DNA of 43,824 bases from Companilactobacillus furfuricola (GTDB taxonomy: Bacteria; Bacillota; Bacilli; Lactobacillales; Lactobacillaceae), in assembly GCF_003946325.1 (NCBI RefSeq), contig NZ_RHNT01000017.1, positions 1 through 43,824 on the forward strand, given 5' to 3'. The notes beneath the pieces were generated by a model. It did no database searches and was not told the origin of the DNA. It saw nothing but the letters and a program-made list of their open reading frames with translations. Below, in pieces: positions 23,201 through 31,586 of this stretch (positions within the stretch are counted from its first letter, which is position 1; each line of letters begins with the position of its first letter). A program made the position numbers and the translations under genes.

Positions 23201-23845
23201 CTAACGATAAAATCTCTCAAACTCAATTTTCAGATCTCGACGGGCTTTTTCCACAGCCTCTTCAATATCCACCCCGCTAGTCTGTGTTCCTTGCAATCGA
23301 ACGATTGAAAACTCATCAAATCCCATCATTTCTTCAAACATAGCTTGTAGATAAGTCCGTTGAAATTCCAAAGGCGTGTAACGATCACCATTAGTATAGA
23401 CGGATCCACTAGCTTGCAATAAGATCACCCGATAGTTGTCAGTCATCAAACCGATCGACCCTTCGGCAGTATAGCGAAAAGTTTGGCGGGCGACTAAAAT
23501 GTTGTCGATATAATCTTTCATCTTCGAAGTAACGTTAAAATTATGAACTGGCGCCACAATGACGATCCGGTGATGTTCTTTAAATTGATCCAACAACTTT
23601 TGATTCACTTCAAAAATTCTTTGCCCCTCGTCATTCAAAGTCATCCCTGCGGCTTGCTTATTCCAGATGCCCAGCAATTGCTCATTAGTGATCTGTGGAA
23701 TCTCGGCATCGTACAAGTTGAGTATGTCCACATTTTGTCCTGGAAATCGATCGTGATATAACTTCAAAAACATCCCTTCCATTTTCTTAGAAAAATGATT
23801 CTCATTGGAAAAATCTGGATGCGTATTAATAATTAATGTCTTCAT
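23201..23845 (-). CDS. Flavodoxin-like NAD(P)H oxidoreductase / FMN azoreductase family
   Basis: A 214-residue flavodoxin-fold oxidoreductase. The N-terminal LIINTHPDFSNENHFSKKM segment forms the FMN phosphate loop; APVHNFNVTSKMKDYIDNI (about 95-113) is the typical azoreductase/quinone reductase flavin motif; LLQASGSVY follows. Such enzymes reduce quinones, azo dyes or nitro compounds with NAD(P)H. The start is taken at 23845 (ATG after GAGGGA); an upstream in-frame GTG overlaps that ribosome site. A WYL-type regulator gene is divergent from it across a short intergenic region, suggesting local control. Confidence 0.88.
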   Translation of the reverse strand: MKTLIINTHPDFSNENHFSKKMEGMFLKLYHDRFPGQNVDILNLYDAEIPQITNEQLLGIWNKQAAGMTLNDEGQRIFEVNQKLLDQFKEHHRIVIVAPVHNFNVTSKMKDYIDNILVARQTFRYTAEGSIGLMTDNYRVILLQASGSVYTNGDRYTPLEFQRTYLQAMFEEMMGFDEFSIVRLQGTQTSGVDIEEAVEKARRDLKIEFERFYR

Positions 23846-23932
23846 AATATCCCTCACTGTTTTTTGCTATGGAATAAGCATACAATCTAAAGGTGACAAG
23901 TAATGACATCTTTAAAAAAATCGAGGATAAAA

Positions 23933-24868
23933 ATGAACAAAGCTGAGCGACTCAACCAAGAATTGATATTTTTAAACTATAAGAACTTTTTTCAGGTGAA
24001 AGACTTGATCGAAGAATTCGCCATTTCTAAGCGAACAGCCTTGCGCGATATTTCCGAACTGGAACAAATGGGGTTATCGATCTATGCCGAAAACGGGCGC
24101 AACGGCGGTTATCATATTATTAGCTACAACTTGATGATCCCGATAACTTTCAGTTTAGAAGAAGTCAATGCCATTTTCTTTGCGATCAAATCACTCAATC
24201 TTTTATCTGCCACACCGTTCGAAAAGTCTTATTCACACATTTATGACAAATTGATGGCAACTCTACCGCAGCTACAACAAAAACAAGTTCAAAAAATGCA
24301 GCAAGTCATCCAATATTACAATGCACCGACGATTGCTCAGACTAAATTTTTAGAAACCATTTTGCAGACGGCATTAGACGAAAAAGTTATTGAAGTCACG
24401 TCGCAACAATTTCCTGGATCAAGACTACTACTGCAGCCATATGACTTACTGTATCGGAATGGCATTTGGTTTTTTAATGCGTATGATTTCACCGATCAAC
24501 GTTGGTGGACTTACCGGATCGATAAGATCACCAACATATCGACCAGTGATGATACAAAGCCACTTACTCGGACTCAGTTAGAAGTGAAAAATCAACAAGA
24601 CGTGATCCAAAACCACCCCATTCGATTCAAATGTGCCTTGACCAAAAAAGGTTGTGAACTATTCCAAAAAAACAATTATCCTAATATGGAACTACAAACT
24701 GAATCTGACCGATCGTTTATGGTAGGTAGTTACAGCCAAAATGAATTTTCTTACATGATTGAATATTTAATATCACTAGGAAATAACGTGACAATCATTT
24801 ACCCAGAAGCATTGAAAAACGGCTATCTGAAAGAAGTACAACAGATGATATCACAATATTCAAACTAA
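23933..24868 (+). CDS. YafY/WYL-type transcriptional regulator
   Basis: About 311 residues. The N-terminal HTH_11 winged helix (residues about 5-60, FQVKDLIEEFAISKRTALRD) is followed by a WYL domain (about 130-220; the pattern near YRNGIWFFNAYDFTDQRWWT) and a C-terminal extension. Such regulators bind ligands or nucleic acids through the WYL domain. Two starts are possible: ATG at 23933 behind GAGGA, matching relatives that begin MNKAERLNQ, or ATG at 23903 behind AAAGGTGA. The first is preferred. The flavodoxin-like reductase gene is divergent and the likely target. Confidence 0.88.
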   Translation: MNKAERLNQELIFLNYKNFFQVKDLIEEFAISKRTALRDISELEQMGLSIYAENGRNGGYHIISYNLMIPITFSLEEVNAIFFAIKSLNLLSATPFEKSYSHIYDKLMATLPQLQQKQVQKMQQVIQYYNAPTIAQTKFLETILQTALDEKVIEVTSQQFPGSRLLLQPYDLLYRNGIWFFNAYDFTDQRWWTYRIDKITNISTSDDTKPLTRTQLEVKNQQDVIQNHPIRFKCALTKKGCELFQKNNYPNMELQTESDRSFMVGSYSQNEFSYMIEYLISLGNNVTIIYPEALKNGYLKEVQQMISQYSN

Positions 24869-24930
24869 AATCATTTTTATTAATATGATAATATTGATGA
24901 TATCTTAATTTCTCAAAGGAAAATAATCAT

Positions 24931-25146
24931 ATGCGTAAATTCACTTCTATTTTAACTAAGGTGCTTTGGGTTTTAGTACTAGTGCTCATATTCAGATATC
25001 TTTGGAGCAATCACGGACTTACTCAACTAACTATTAATTTGGGACTAGGTTCTCACAAAAGTCTATTAGAAAATCTTTTCTCAGTTACTTTGCTAGTTAC
25101 CGCTTTTAACTATATTTACTACCACTTGATTCATCCTCAAAAATAA
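24931..25146 (+). CDS. Small two-helix membrane protein
   Basis: A 71-residue protein with a basic N-terminus and two membrane helices (about 8-24 and 47-64), linked by an LGLGSHKS loop. AAAGGAAA precedes the ATG. No family recognised. It follows the WYL regulator by 62 bases and may be co-transcribed. Confidence 0.6.
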   Translation: MRKFTSILTKVLWVLVLVLIFRYLWSNHGLTQLTINLGLGSHKSLLENLFSVTLLVTAFNYIYYHLIHPQK

Positions 25147-25441
25147 TAATGTTCTCTCCACAGGAACTTAAAGATGCCTATTTAGACGGATAATTGCACA
25201 ATATAAGTAGCTATGGTAGATATTTTTCACTAAAATAATTTTGTGATTTTTGAGATAAATCATTTTGCCTCAAGCACTCGTCTATGCTCCACAAATGCAT
25301 AGAATTCAACTTCGTAGTCGAACATCAAGAAATTTAACGCTATCAGCAATACAGTTGCGTCATTATTTGTAACTAAAAAAATATAAAAAAGCCTTTGATT
25401 TTAAAAAATTTAAATGATATATTTTAAAAGTATTTACTGCG
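25147..25441. other. Gene-free AT-rich stretch
   Basis: About 300 bases with no supported reading frame. A small hairpin CTATGC/GCATAG lies near 25282-25301. Nothing else stands out before the TATAAT box at 25442. Confidence 0.5.
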
Positions 25442-25489
25442 TATAATTGTTCAGCGTAAAGCACACAACAGTGTCTTTGCGCTTTTTTT
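25442..25489 (+). terminator. TATAAT box followed at once by a terminator-like hairpin
   Basis: TATAAT at 25442-25447. Six bases later a strong stem begins: AGCG-T-AAAG-C-ACAC with GTGT-C-TTT-GCGCT (25453-25482), loop AACA, then a T7 tract. It lies just before the DUF2798 gene at 25520. It is either the late terminator of the upstream unit or an attenuator at the start of the DUF2798 transcript. Confidence 0.65.
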
Positions 25490-25519
25490 GTGCAAAGACA
25501 AAGAAAGAGGTTTAATATT

Positions 25520-26020
25520 TTGGATTTTTATATGAAACTCCCACGCACTAAAAGAGAATTTGCCCTGTTCGTTACAATTGTCTCGATTCTCTCCGTTAAT
25601 ATCATTGCTCCACTCATCACCTGTTTTGAAACGGGATTTAGTTTTCACACATGGGGTCAAACTTTACAAGTTCTACCATTCATATGGTTAGTAGTAGTAT
25701 TATTCGTTTTGATCACCAACAGTCCAGCATCAAAAGTGACTGACCAAATACTTGCAAAAAATGACAGTTTCAATGCCCGTATGATCATTAATTGTTTAAT
25801 AAACGTTCTAATGATGTCAGTCTTTTTGACTGTGATCGGCAGTTGGATCGGCACCAGACATATTTCCTGGTCACCAATCATTCAGTTCTTTAATAAATGG
25901 CCAAGAAACTTTGCTGTATCATTTCTCGTCGAAGTAGCTTTGGCACAGCCTTTTGCTCGCTTTATCTTATTCAAAAAACATCAATTACAAGATAAGCGAG
26001 TGGAGGCTGCTGTCGACTAG
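25520..26020 (+). CDS. DUF2798-type membrane protein
   Basis: A 166-residue protein with four membrane helices in two repeated halves, the plan of DUF2798 proteins (PRTKREFALFVTIVSILSVN and a later RNFAVSFLVEVALAQPFARF). Function unknown for the family. The start is TTG at 25520, nine bases after AAAGAGG; the ATG at 25532 is too far from it and the longer frame begins inside the terminator tail. A second DUF2798 gene lies at 26726-27241 on the other strand. Confidence 0.75.
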   Translation: MDFYMKLPRTKREFALFVTIVSILSVNIIAPLITCFETGFSFHTWGQTLQVLPFIWLVVVLFVLITNSPASKVTDQILAKNDSFNARMIINCLINVLMMSVFLTVIGSWIGTRHISWSPIIQFFNKWPRNFAVSFLVEVALAQPFARFILFKKHQLQDKRVEAAVD

Positions 26021-26038
26021 GATTCGTATCAAAAAAAT

Positions 26039-26068
26039 AAAAAGCTGGGCAAATTTGTCCAGCTTTTT
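26039..26068. terminator. Bidirectional terminator
   Basis: AAAAAGCTGG pairs with CCAGCTTTTT over a short AAATTTG-containing loop. It lies between convergent genes. Confidence 0.85.
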
Positions 26069-26077
26069 ACATACAAA

Positions 26078-26635
26078 TTAAGCTTTTTCGATCTTACCAA
26101 CAGCAATCGGCAATGTCACATGAGCGTCATAAGACCCAACCTCACCTGCAACGGTACTTGGCAATTCTAGACTGTCTGGAACTCCGTGGATATAGATCAC
26201 TCGCTTGTCGAGATGCAGCTGATCGTCTCCAAAAGCTTCTTTGAATTTAGCTTTTAATGCTGATAAGGGAACGATCTTTTCATATTTGAAATGACCTGCC
26301 GCATCTGACACTGGATATTCGTCATTCCGGATATCCATTTTTTCTGGTGCATCATTGAATGGGACCATGGTCGTTCCGGAAACTGGCTCAGTTTCCGGAA
26401 GGTCAACGAAGCCGTCCTTGTTGGCATCTTGTGCTTCAGTGGCAATTTCAGCATCTTTGCCATCAGGGAAGCCATGGAAATGTTCCCAATGTTGGGTGTT
26501 TTCTGGAGTATCGAACATTTCGATATCGATGATCAAATTGTCGTCGCTTACTTCAAATGTCGCTGATCCATGCGGTTTCTTACCAATTTTCTCAGCATTT
26601 AAGGGGACAATATCTGCTTTATACTTTTCAACCAT
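26078..26635 (-). CDS. Unrecognised beta-rich protein with EF-hand loop and His cluster
   Basis: A 185-residue protein without signal peptide or membrane helix. It contains HWEHFHGFPDGKDA (about residues 49-62), with three His close together, and directly after it a canonical 12-residue calcium loop DANKDGFVDLPE (about 70-81). The rest alternates short strands, and a late YIHGVPDSL repeats the HG pattern. The His-rich strand followed by acidic turns recalls the Cu/Zn superoxide dismutase or CHRD fold, but I cannot confirm this. Metal or calcium binding is a fair inference. GGAGG precedes the ATG. Confidence 0.7.
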   Translation of the reverse strand: MVEKYKADIVPLNAEKIGKKPHGSATFEVSDDNLIIDIEMFDTPENTQHWEHFHGFPDGKDAEIATEAQDANKDGFVDLPETEPVSGTTMVPFNDAPEKMDIRNDEYPVSDAAGHFKYEKIVPLSALKAKFKEAFGDDQLHLDKRVIYIHGVPDSLELPSTVAGEVGSYDAHVTLPIAVGKIEKA

Positions 26636-26701
26636 ACTAAATTACCTCCATTATTTGTCATACATGATTAATATAATTAATAAAAATATTTTTGCAAAGA
26701 A

Positions 26702-26725
26702 AAAAGCTCCCATAATGGGGGCTTC
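26702..26725 (-). terminator. Terminator of the second DUF2798 gene
   Basis: On the minus strand: AAGCCCCCAT, TATG-type loop, ATGGGAGCTT, then T residues. It abuts the stop codon at 26726. Confidence 0.75.
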
Positions 26726-27241
26726 TTATACTTCCTCTTCAGCTTCTTCAATAGCTTCGATTTCAGCTTTTTTGGCAGCTGCACGTTGCATTCTACCTAA
26801 TACTTCACGGGCAATTGGTCCAACAATCAATAGTTGCAATGGTAAGGCGACGATCAAGTTGAAGATCCAAGTATGGCCGTATGTAGCAAGTACGTGGCCC
26901 TGTGTTAGTTTTCCTTCAACTGCAATACCGAACAATGACATCAATGTGACCATTCCAAGTACCATCAAGACGGAAATTGTGATACCGATCAAGACAGTCT
27001 TTTTCTTCATATAGTCGTTGATGATATATTTGAACGCTAATCCTTTAGCGATTGGTCCGACGATCAGCAAGTCTAAAACAATAGCTACTAACAAGCCAAG
27101 TGGATAAGCCTTCAAGATTGCCATTGGCAAGTCACTGCTGATCCCCTGAGCCATGGCTACGTTGTATCCAGTCATGACTAACACCATTAATCCTGCCATG
27201 ATGGCAGTAAATACTACTTCTTCTTTAAAATTACGTGGCAT
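26726..27241 (-). CDS. DUF2798 family membrane protein
   Basis: A 171-residue protein with four membrane helices in two similar halves: PRNFKEEVVFTAIMAGLMVL with LDLLIVGPIAK, then KKKTVLIGITISVLMVLGM with LQLLIVGPIAREVL. The repeated LLIVGPIA(K/R) signature marks an internal duplication. A charged Glu/Ala tail ends the protein. The start is ATG 27241 behind TAGGAGTG; an upstream in-frame GTG overlaps that site. Function unknown for the family. It is distinct in sequence from the DUF2798 protein at 25520. Confidence 0.85.
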   Translation of the reverse strand: MPRNFKEEVVFTAIMAGLMVLVMTGYNVAMAQGISSDLPMAILKAYPLGLLVAIVLDLLIVGPIAKGLAFKYIINDYMKKKTVLIGITISVLMVLGMVTLMSLFGIAVEGKLTQGHVLATYGHTWIFNLIVALPLQLLIVGPIAREVLGRMQRAAAKKAEIEAIEEAEEEV

Positions 27242-27371
27242 ATATTTACACACTCCTATTTTTTCACAGAGCTTAAATATAGCATGTTAAAAATATTTTC
27301 ATAAGTTACAATTTGATTACAAATTATAAAACGCTTGCATTTTAAAAAACAAAGTGACAAGCTGCACGTAA

Positions 27372-27418
27372 AAAAAACACTCTCCGTATGGAAATTGCCA
27401 ATTGGAAAAGTGTTTTTT
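27372..27418 (-). terminator. Terminator of the large secreted protein gene
   Basis: AAAAAACACT pairs with AGTGTTTTTT, with internal TCC/GGA pairing. It lies directly past the stop at 27426 on the minus strand. Confidence 0.8.
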
Positions 27419-27425
27419 TCATATA

Positions 27426-30329
27426 TTACAGAGAATCAGTGGCATTCCAATAAAACTTGCTCTTGAATTGCCCGTCAGTCGTTCCTTGATCTCGTTTTAC
27501 TTTTAGGTGGAGCTTTTCTTTAAGAACATCAGTCAAGACGGTTCGGTTAGTTACGTCGTCAGGTTTAATATCGTATGAACGAGTTGAATCGACTTTGTAA
27601 TTATCCCACAGTAGTTCTGTTTTCAATACTTCAGTCTCATCACCCGCTTTTTTAACAAACGATTCATGTGCCAAAGTCACATGAACGGGATTGGCTTTTT
27701 TATCTGGTTCACGATAATCATCGACAAACAAATTACCCTTGACTGTCGGTCGAGCATCTTTTTCACTGTTCGAAGCTAAGTTCAACGTCCCGAAGTCGAT
27801 TTTGTCGGGAGCGATGATCTCAAAACGACCGCCATCTGGTAGTTCTTTTGGTTTCATACGGAAATAGAAATTCGGTGCAGCGTATTTAATTATGTCTTTA
27901 CCGTGAACATCTTTTTCCGTACTTTTGATAACAAATGGAATCGTGTGAGTATCTGTGTTTTTTAGGTATGGTTTTAATGAAAAACCCGGAAGTGTCCAGA
28001 AATTCGGTGCATTAGGTTCAGATCCATCACCCATTTCAAGTGGTTTTTTAATCAAAACACCATCAACGAAATAACTTATTTCATAAATCCCACTCGTACT
28101 GAAACTTACGCCTGAGATATCTAACTTATCGATAAATTCCTTATCGGTTCGTGGTTCATAAGGATTATTGATATTCGTACCATCACTCGGTGTATTTACC
28201 TGAATAAATACAGGGTAATCTCGCTCAGGTAAATTAACGTAAGTCCGTCTGATTTCAGAAGTTAGGCCTTCTTTGTCGATAGCAATAGCATATACTTCGT
28301 TGATACCAGCTTGTAATTGATCCAACGATATTTCAGTCGACCAATTTTGTGGTATACCTGAATTTTTATCGTGATCAGATTGCTTTTGGAAATCTTTGGA
28401 TACGTCAATACCATGTTCTAACAATTCTTCTTTATCTTTATCATTTTCAAAGAAATCTTCCGCTGGTCTGACCAAATATTTTACTTTTACATATCTATTA
28501 TGGGCAGATCTCCACTCTCCATCTACTTTGAACGACTCATCTTCCGGTTTCAATTCATGTGGCATAGATTTTTTAGCTGCATTGTGGATCTCCAATTCTG
28601 GCTCAAATTTGACTTGTAACGCATTAACAGCATAACTCATCGTAACTTTTTCACCTGGAGCTAGCGGTTGATCTTTAGTATGCATCGATACGCCGGAATC
28701 GTATGTATATTTTTCATTTACCCAGGTATTTCCTCGACCTGGTTCAGTTTTTTTATCTCCCAAGTCATTAATACTGGTAAATGCATCTTGTTTTTTTATG
28801 GCACCATTATAATTCCAAGGAAAATGATCCTTCTTACTAGCCTTATAATACGCAGATCTTGTTCCTGAACTTGACCAAGCATACGGGTCATCTTCAAATC
28901 CATCGAATTTCATTTCGACACGTTGACCATACTTCTCAGAATAAGAATAAACACCTTGATGATCACCTAATGATCTGATCGGGTTATCCTGTTCCTTTGG
29001 ATCCATTTTATGGTTCTTCATAAACGTAACATCTCGAAAGACATACCCTTGAAAACTATCGATATATTTACTACCTACATTGAAAAATTCATGGTTAATA
29101 ATTACACCGTTATTCTCATCAAATCTTTGTGTGATCTTAACTCTGATTTGGTAATCACCCATTTTTTGATAAAAAATCAATCGTTGCATGATTGTTTCCT
29201 CATCGGATTCTGGATCTTTGTACAATTTGTAATATAATCGTGTTTGTTTTTTTACCAGTCCAGTATAATCACCAATATTTTTCTCATCAGGACCAAAAAT
29301 TTTAGGATATTCTTTGGGCATTGGCTTTTTGTAATAATTAAAAAGATTAGTAGTTACAAAGTTTCTTTGCGATCCGCGATACTTTTTGTCACCGGCACTA
29401 ACAATATTGGGTCCAAATCCTGGTGGCGGTAACATTCCGTCACCAAAAGTATTAGTGTAAAATTTATTGCTTTCAGATTTTTTATTTGTTTGTAAATCAG
29501 TCATCTTTCCATTTTTGGGAACTTCAATAATTGAAGTATTCGCCGCCGTAACATTATCTTTTCTTCCGGTACCGATCGGTACCCTACCGAGTAGTCCTGC
29601 TACACCCGTAGATAGTGGACGACCAGCAACAGCATCTTCGATCGTAATTCCTTGTAAAGCATAATTAATGGCTCCAAAATAAATAACAGGATACGTTTTA
29701 GAACCATCAGGGTTTGTTTTAACATGACCAGGTGAGATCATCATTCTATTCGTCCTGGTCCAGCCCTTCGTTGGATCATCCTCATTCTCATAAATATTAG
29801 GATCTTCATCCACGCCATCGTCGTTATTGTCCCCGGCAATTTCCTCTTCATTCCCATCGCTGATCTTACCCTCAGCATAGGAATTAGAACCTTCAGGATT
29901 TAACATTGTTACTAGCAACTGTTCTTCATTAATATCTGAAAATCCCATGATTACTTGTTCAGGACTATTAGTAACTAAAGTAAATGACCCTTCTCCATTT
30001 TCATCTACTTTATTTTTTAAATTAAGATGAATTTGTTGATGTTCATCGTCAATTCCAACATTGTCATCGCCAATTTCTTTTTGTAAAGATCCGACATCCA
30101 CATCTTTTATTTGCGGTGATGTTAAATGCAATATCGGTCGTTCCTTATCTAGTTTGTACGAGATGGTGCTTTTACTACCAGTTTGTATGGTTTCGGTTTT
30201 GCTAATTTTGACACTGCTGGTCACTGGCTCAACAGCATTTACCTCGGATTCTTTCTTAGTAAAACCCATAGCAACGGCTAAAACTAGCAATGAAACAAGT
30301 ACTAAAATAGCAGAATAAGCTCTTTTCAT
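27426..30329 (-). CDS. Large secreted cell-surface protein with degenerate WxL-like C-terminus
   Basis: 967 residues. An N-terminal signal/anchor helix (about 7-22) precedes a long mixed beta region without TM helices. It includes an acidic, possibly calcium-binding stretch DNNDDGVDEDPN (about 165-178), an all-beta middle with many Tyr/Trp, and Ig-like segments (about 600-800). The last about 130 residues begin IDFGTLNLAS, contain VKGNLFVDDYRE and LLWDNYKV, and end FYWNATDSL. This order recalls WxL wall-binding domains (DFG start, late Trp motifs), but the strict WxL motifs are absent. There is no LPXTG. Proteins of this type bind peptidoglycan non-covalently. AGGAG precedes the ATG. No WxL partner genes are nearby. 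Function unknown; WxL relation is tentative. Confidence 0.65.
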   Translation of the reverse strand: MKRAYSAILVLVSLLVLAVAMGFTKKESEVNAVEPVTSSVKISKTETIQTGSKSTISYKLDKERPILHLTSPQIKDVDVGSLQKEIGDDNVGIDDEHQQIHLNLKNKVDENGEGSFTLVTNSPEQVIMGFSDINEEQLLVTMLNPEGSNSYAEGKISDGNEEEIAGDNNDDGVDEDPNIYENEDDPTKGWTRTNRMMISPGHVKTNPDGSKTYPVIYFGAINYALQGITIEDAVAGRPLSTGVAGLLGRVPIGTGRKDNVTAANTSIIEVPKNGKMTDLQTNKKSESNKFYTNTFGDGMLPPPGFGPNIVSAGDKKYRGSQRNFVTTNLFNYYKKPMPKEYPKIFGPDEKNIGDYTGLVKKQTRLYYKLYKDPESDEETIMQRLIFYQKMGDYQIRVKITQRFDENNGVIINHEFFNVGSKYIDSFQGYVFRDVTFMKNHKMDPKEQDNPIRSLGDHQGVYSYSEKYGQRVEMKFDGFEDDPYAWSSSGTRSAYYKASKKDHFPWNYNGAIKKQDAFTSINDLGDKKTEPGRGNTWVNEKYTYDSGVSMHTKDQPLAPGEKVTMSYAVNALQVKFEPELEIHNAAKKSMPHELKPEDESFKVDGEWRSAHNRYVKVKYLVRPAEDFFENDKDKEELLEHGIDVSKDFQKQSDHDKNSGIPQNWSTEISLDQLQAGINEVYAIAIDKEGLTSEIRRTYVNLPERDYPVFIQVNTPSDGTNINNPYEPRTDKEFIDKLDISGVSFSTSGIYEISYFVDGVLIKKPLEMGDGSEPNAPNFWTLPGFSLKPYLKNTDTHTIPFVIKSTEKDVHGKDIIKYAAPNFYFRMKPKELPDGGRFEIIAPDKIDFGTLNLASNSEKDARPTVKGNLFVDDYREPDKKANPVHVTLAHESFVKKAGDETEVLKTELLWDNYKVDSTRSYDIKPDDVTNRTVLTDVLKEKLHLKVKRDQGTTDGQFKSKFYWNATDSL

Positions 30330-30511
30330 ACCGTGATCTCCTATCGTTTCAATTGATATCTAATGGTTGATTTTAGCAATGTTAGATTAGATTATACTTT
30401 TAAAAACGATAAGGATTACTTTGAAAAATGAACCAATATATCATGATTATTTTTTTGAATTAGTTGAATGTTCTCTATATTTTTGTGATAAAGATATTTT
30501 TGAAAGGTTTT
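30330..30511. other. AT-rich spacer upstream of the large secreted protein
   Basis: About 180 AT-rich bases between the secreted-protein start and the broken gtrA-like gene. It should hold the promoter of the secreted-protein gene on the minus strand; no single hexamer pair is convincing. Confidence 0.4.
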
Positions 30512-30939
30512 TCAATCAAAAAAACTGCCACATTGCTTATCTGAATGGGCAGTTCCGCTATTATGAGGAGAAATTTTTTCTCTTTTTCTGAAAATGATGA
30601 ATTTACTGAAGAAATAATTTAAAACGATTACCCACGAAGAGGCTCTATACAAGAAGAATGATCTCATTTCTAACCAGAACGCTTTACAGCTAGTGGTATG
30701 AGATTTTAAAACCCATAATTTGTTAGTACATAGGCAAACAAGATCAATAGAAAGTAGGCAATGACATTCGCCACTTGATAATTGATGTCCAGTGGATAGT
30801 GGTATAGCCAAAAACAAACAATATTTACTAGCGTAGTTAATACTCCAAAAATAAAATATGAAATCGTATCTTTGTATTTCTGATAAAAATTAGTTAGCGT
30901 CTTTTGCTTCTTTTTTGAGTCGTCTGGTTTTGCCGTCAC
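30512..30939 (-). pseudogene. GtrA-family membrane protein, frameshifted and internally deleted
   Basis: GtrA proteins are four-helix membrane proteins linked to glycolipid flipping for wall or polysaccharide glycosylation. The first part (30939 to about 30715) encodes YFIFGVLTTLVNIVCFWLYH and ANVIAYFLLILFAYVLTN, the first two helices, then stops after TNYGF. In another frame the family continues: TNKLWVLKS at the same place, then RSFFLYRASSWVI, then directly VLNYFFSKFIIFRK, the family's C-terminal motif. A -1-type frameshift near 30718-30725 and loss of roughly 35-40 codons (the third helix and part of the fourth) are needed to explain this. The putative start is GTG, 50 bases inside the upstream gene, without a clear ribosome site. 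Confidence 0.75.
30517..30554 (-). terminator. Terminator of the gtrA-like remnant
   Basis: AACTGCC (30523-30529) pairs with GGCAGTT (30548-30554); on the minus strand it continues into seven T. It lies within the read-through tail of the broken frame. Confidence 0.75.
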
Positions 30940-31153
30940 TGTAAAGAAAAGCCATTGCTGATAGTCCTATCACTGGCATTAAGATGTTTTTAACATTTAA
31001 GGACATCGTTCCTTTGACGAATAAATATATTACTAGGATTATGGATAGAACTGGCACTATTAATCCCAAGTACGGATTTTTCAAGTAGCCGAATAAATAT
31101 TGAAGAGCTATTGCTACTATTATCACGATTAGGATAATTGCTTGTATTGACAT
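30890..31153 (-). CDS. Small three-helix membrane protein
   Basis: An 87-residue protein with three hydrophobic helices (about 4-18, 25-45, 52-68) and a basic tail KTRRLKKEAKD. The start at 31153 follows AGGAGATGA by about seven bases; longer frames upstream have no ribosome site and run through the repeat. Its end overlaps the start of the broken gtrA-like gene, so the two were probably once an operon. No family recognised. Confidence 0.65.
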   Translation of the reverse strand: MSIQAIILIVIIVAIALQYLFGYLKNPYLGLIVPVLSIILVIYLFVKGTMSLNVKNILMPVIGLSAMAFLYSDGKTRRLKKEAKDAN

Positions 31154-31226
31154 GTCGGACTCATCTCCTGGATTTTTAGCTTGGTAATAATAATTGTAGC
31201 AGATTGAGTGATTTAGTTCTTTTCGG

Positions 31227-31268
31227 AAAAAACACCAACCCATTTTTGATTTTGAGTTGGTGTTTTTG
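31227..31268 (-). terminator. Intrinsic terminator downstream of the ATPase region
   Basis: AAAAACACCAAC (31228-31239) pairs with GTTGGTGTTTTT (31256-31267), with T residues on both strands. On the minus strand it would end the ATPase transcript before the small membrane gene. Confidence 0.8.
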
Positions 31269-31298
31269 TTTATTCTCAAGGATGTTGAAACGAGCTCC
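31259..31298 (+). repeat. 40-bp repeat, copy 1
   Basis: Identical at 38 of 40 positions to 31424-31463; the shared block includes CTCAAGGATGTTGAAACGAG. Downstream of it lies a TAACCGGTTA palindrome (31311-31320). The pair marks a repeat-derived insert between the ATPase gene and the small membrane gene. Confidence 0.75.
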
Positions 31299-31423
31299 TG
31301 GTGACAGCGGTAACCGGTTAACACGGGTGGTCGCGGCACGTTTGTTTGAATTTTTCCTAAACTTGCTGAATAAAAATAGAGGCATCTATTTCTGTCTGAT
31401 AAATTTGCAGTGGTTTGGATAGT

Positions 31424-31463
31424 GGTGTTTTTCTTTATCCTCAAGGATGTTGAAACGAGCTCC
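31424..31463 (+). repeat. 40-bp repeat, copy 2
   Basis: Second copy of the 31259-31298 block, 165 bases further on in the same orientation, running directly into the large hairpin at 31457-31576. Confidence 0.75.
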
Positions 31464-31576
31464 GCGAGGTAGCGGCCTCCGGTTTAGAAACTGTCAGCAC
31501 ACAAGGCACGACTTCGTCGCACCTTGTGTGCTGACAGTCTCTAAATCCTCAGCAGCTGACCAACCTCGCTGCGCTC
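31457..31576. repeat. Large hairpin element after the ATPase gene
   Basis: The core is a 30-base inverted repeat, 31483-31512 against 31516-31545, matching at 27 positions around a 3-base TTC tip. The stem extends outward through GCGAGGT/ACCTCGC and GAGC/GCTC to about 31457 and 31576. There is no T tract, so it is not a simple terminator. It could be a mobile repeat or a 3'-end mRNA stabiliser. Start and end of the outer part are approximate. Confidence 0.75.
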
Positions 31577-31586
31577 TCTGTGTTTT

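Noticed and set aside
26355-27014. 219-codon plus-strand frame
   Set aside because: It is antisense to two well-supported minus-strand genes and has low-complexity Ser/Ile composition.
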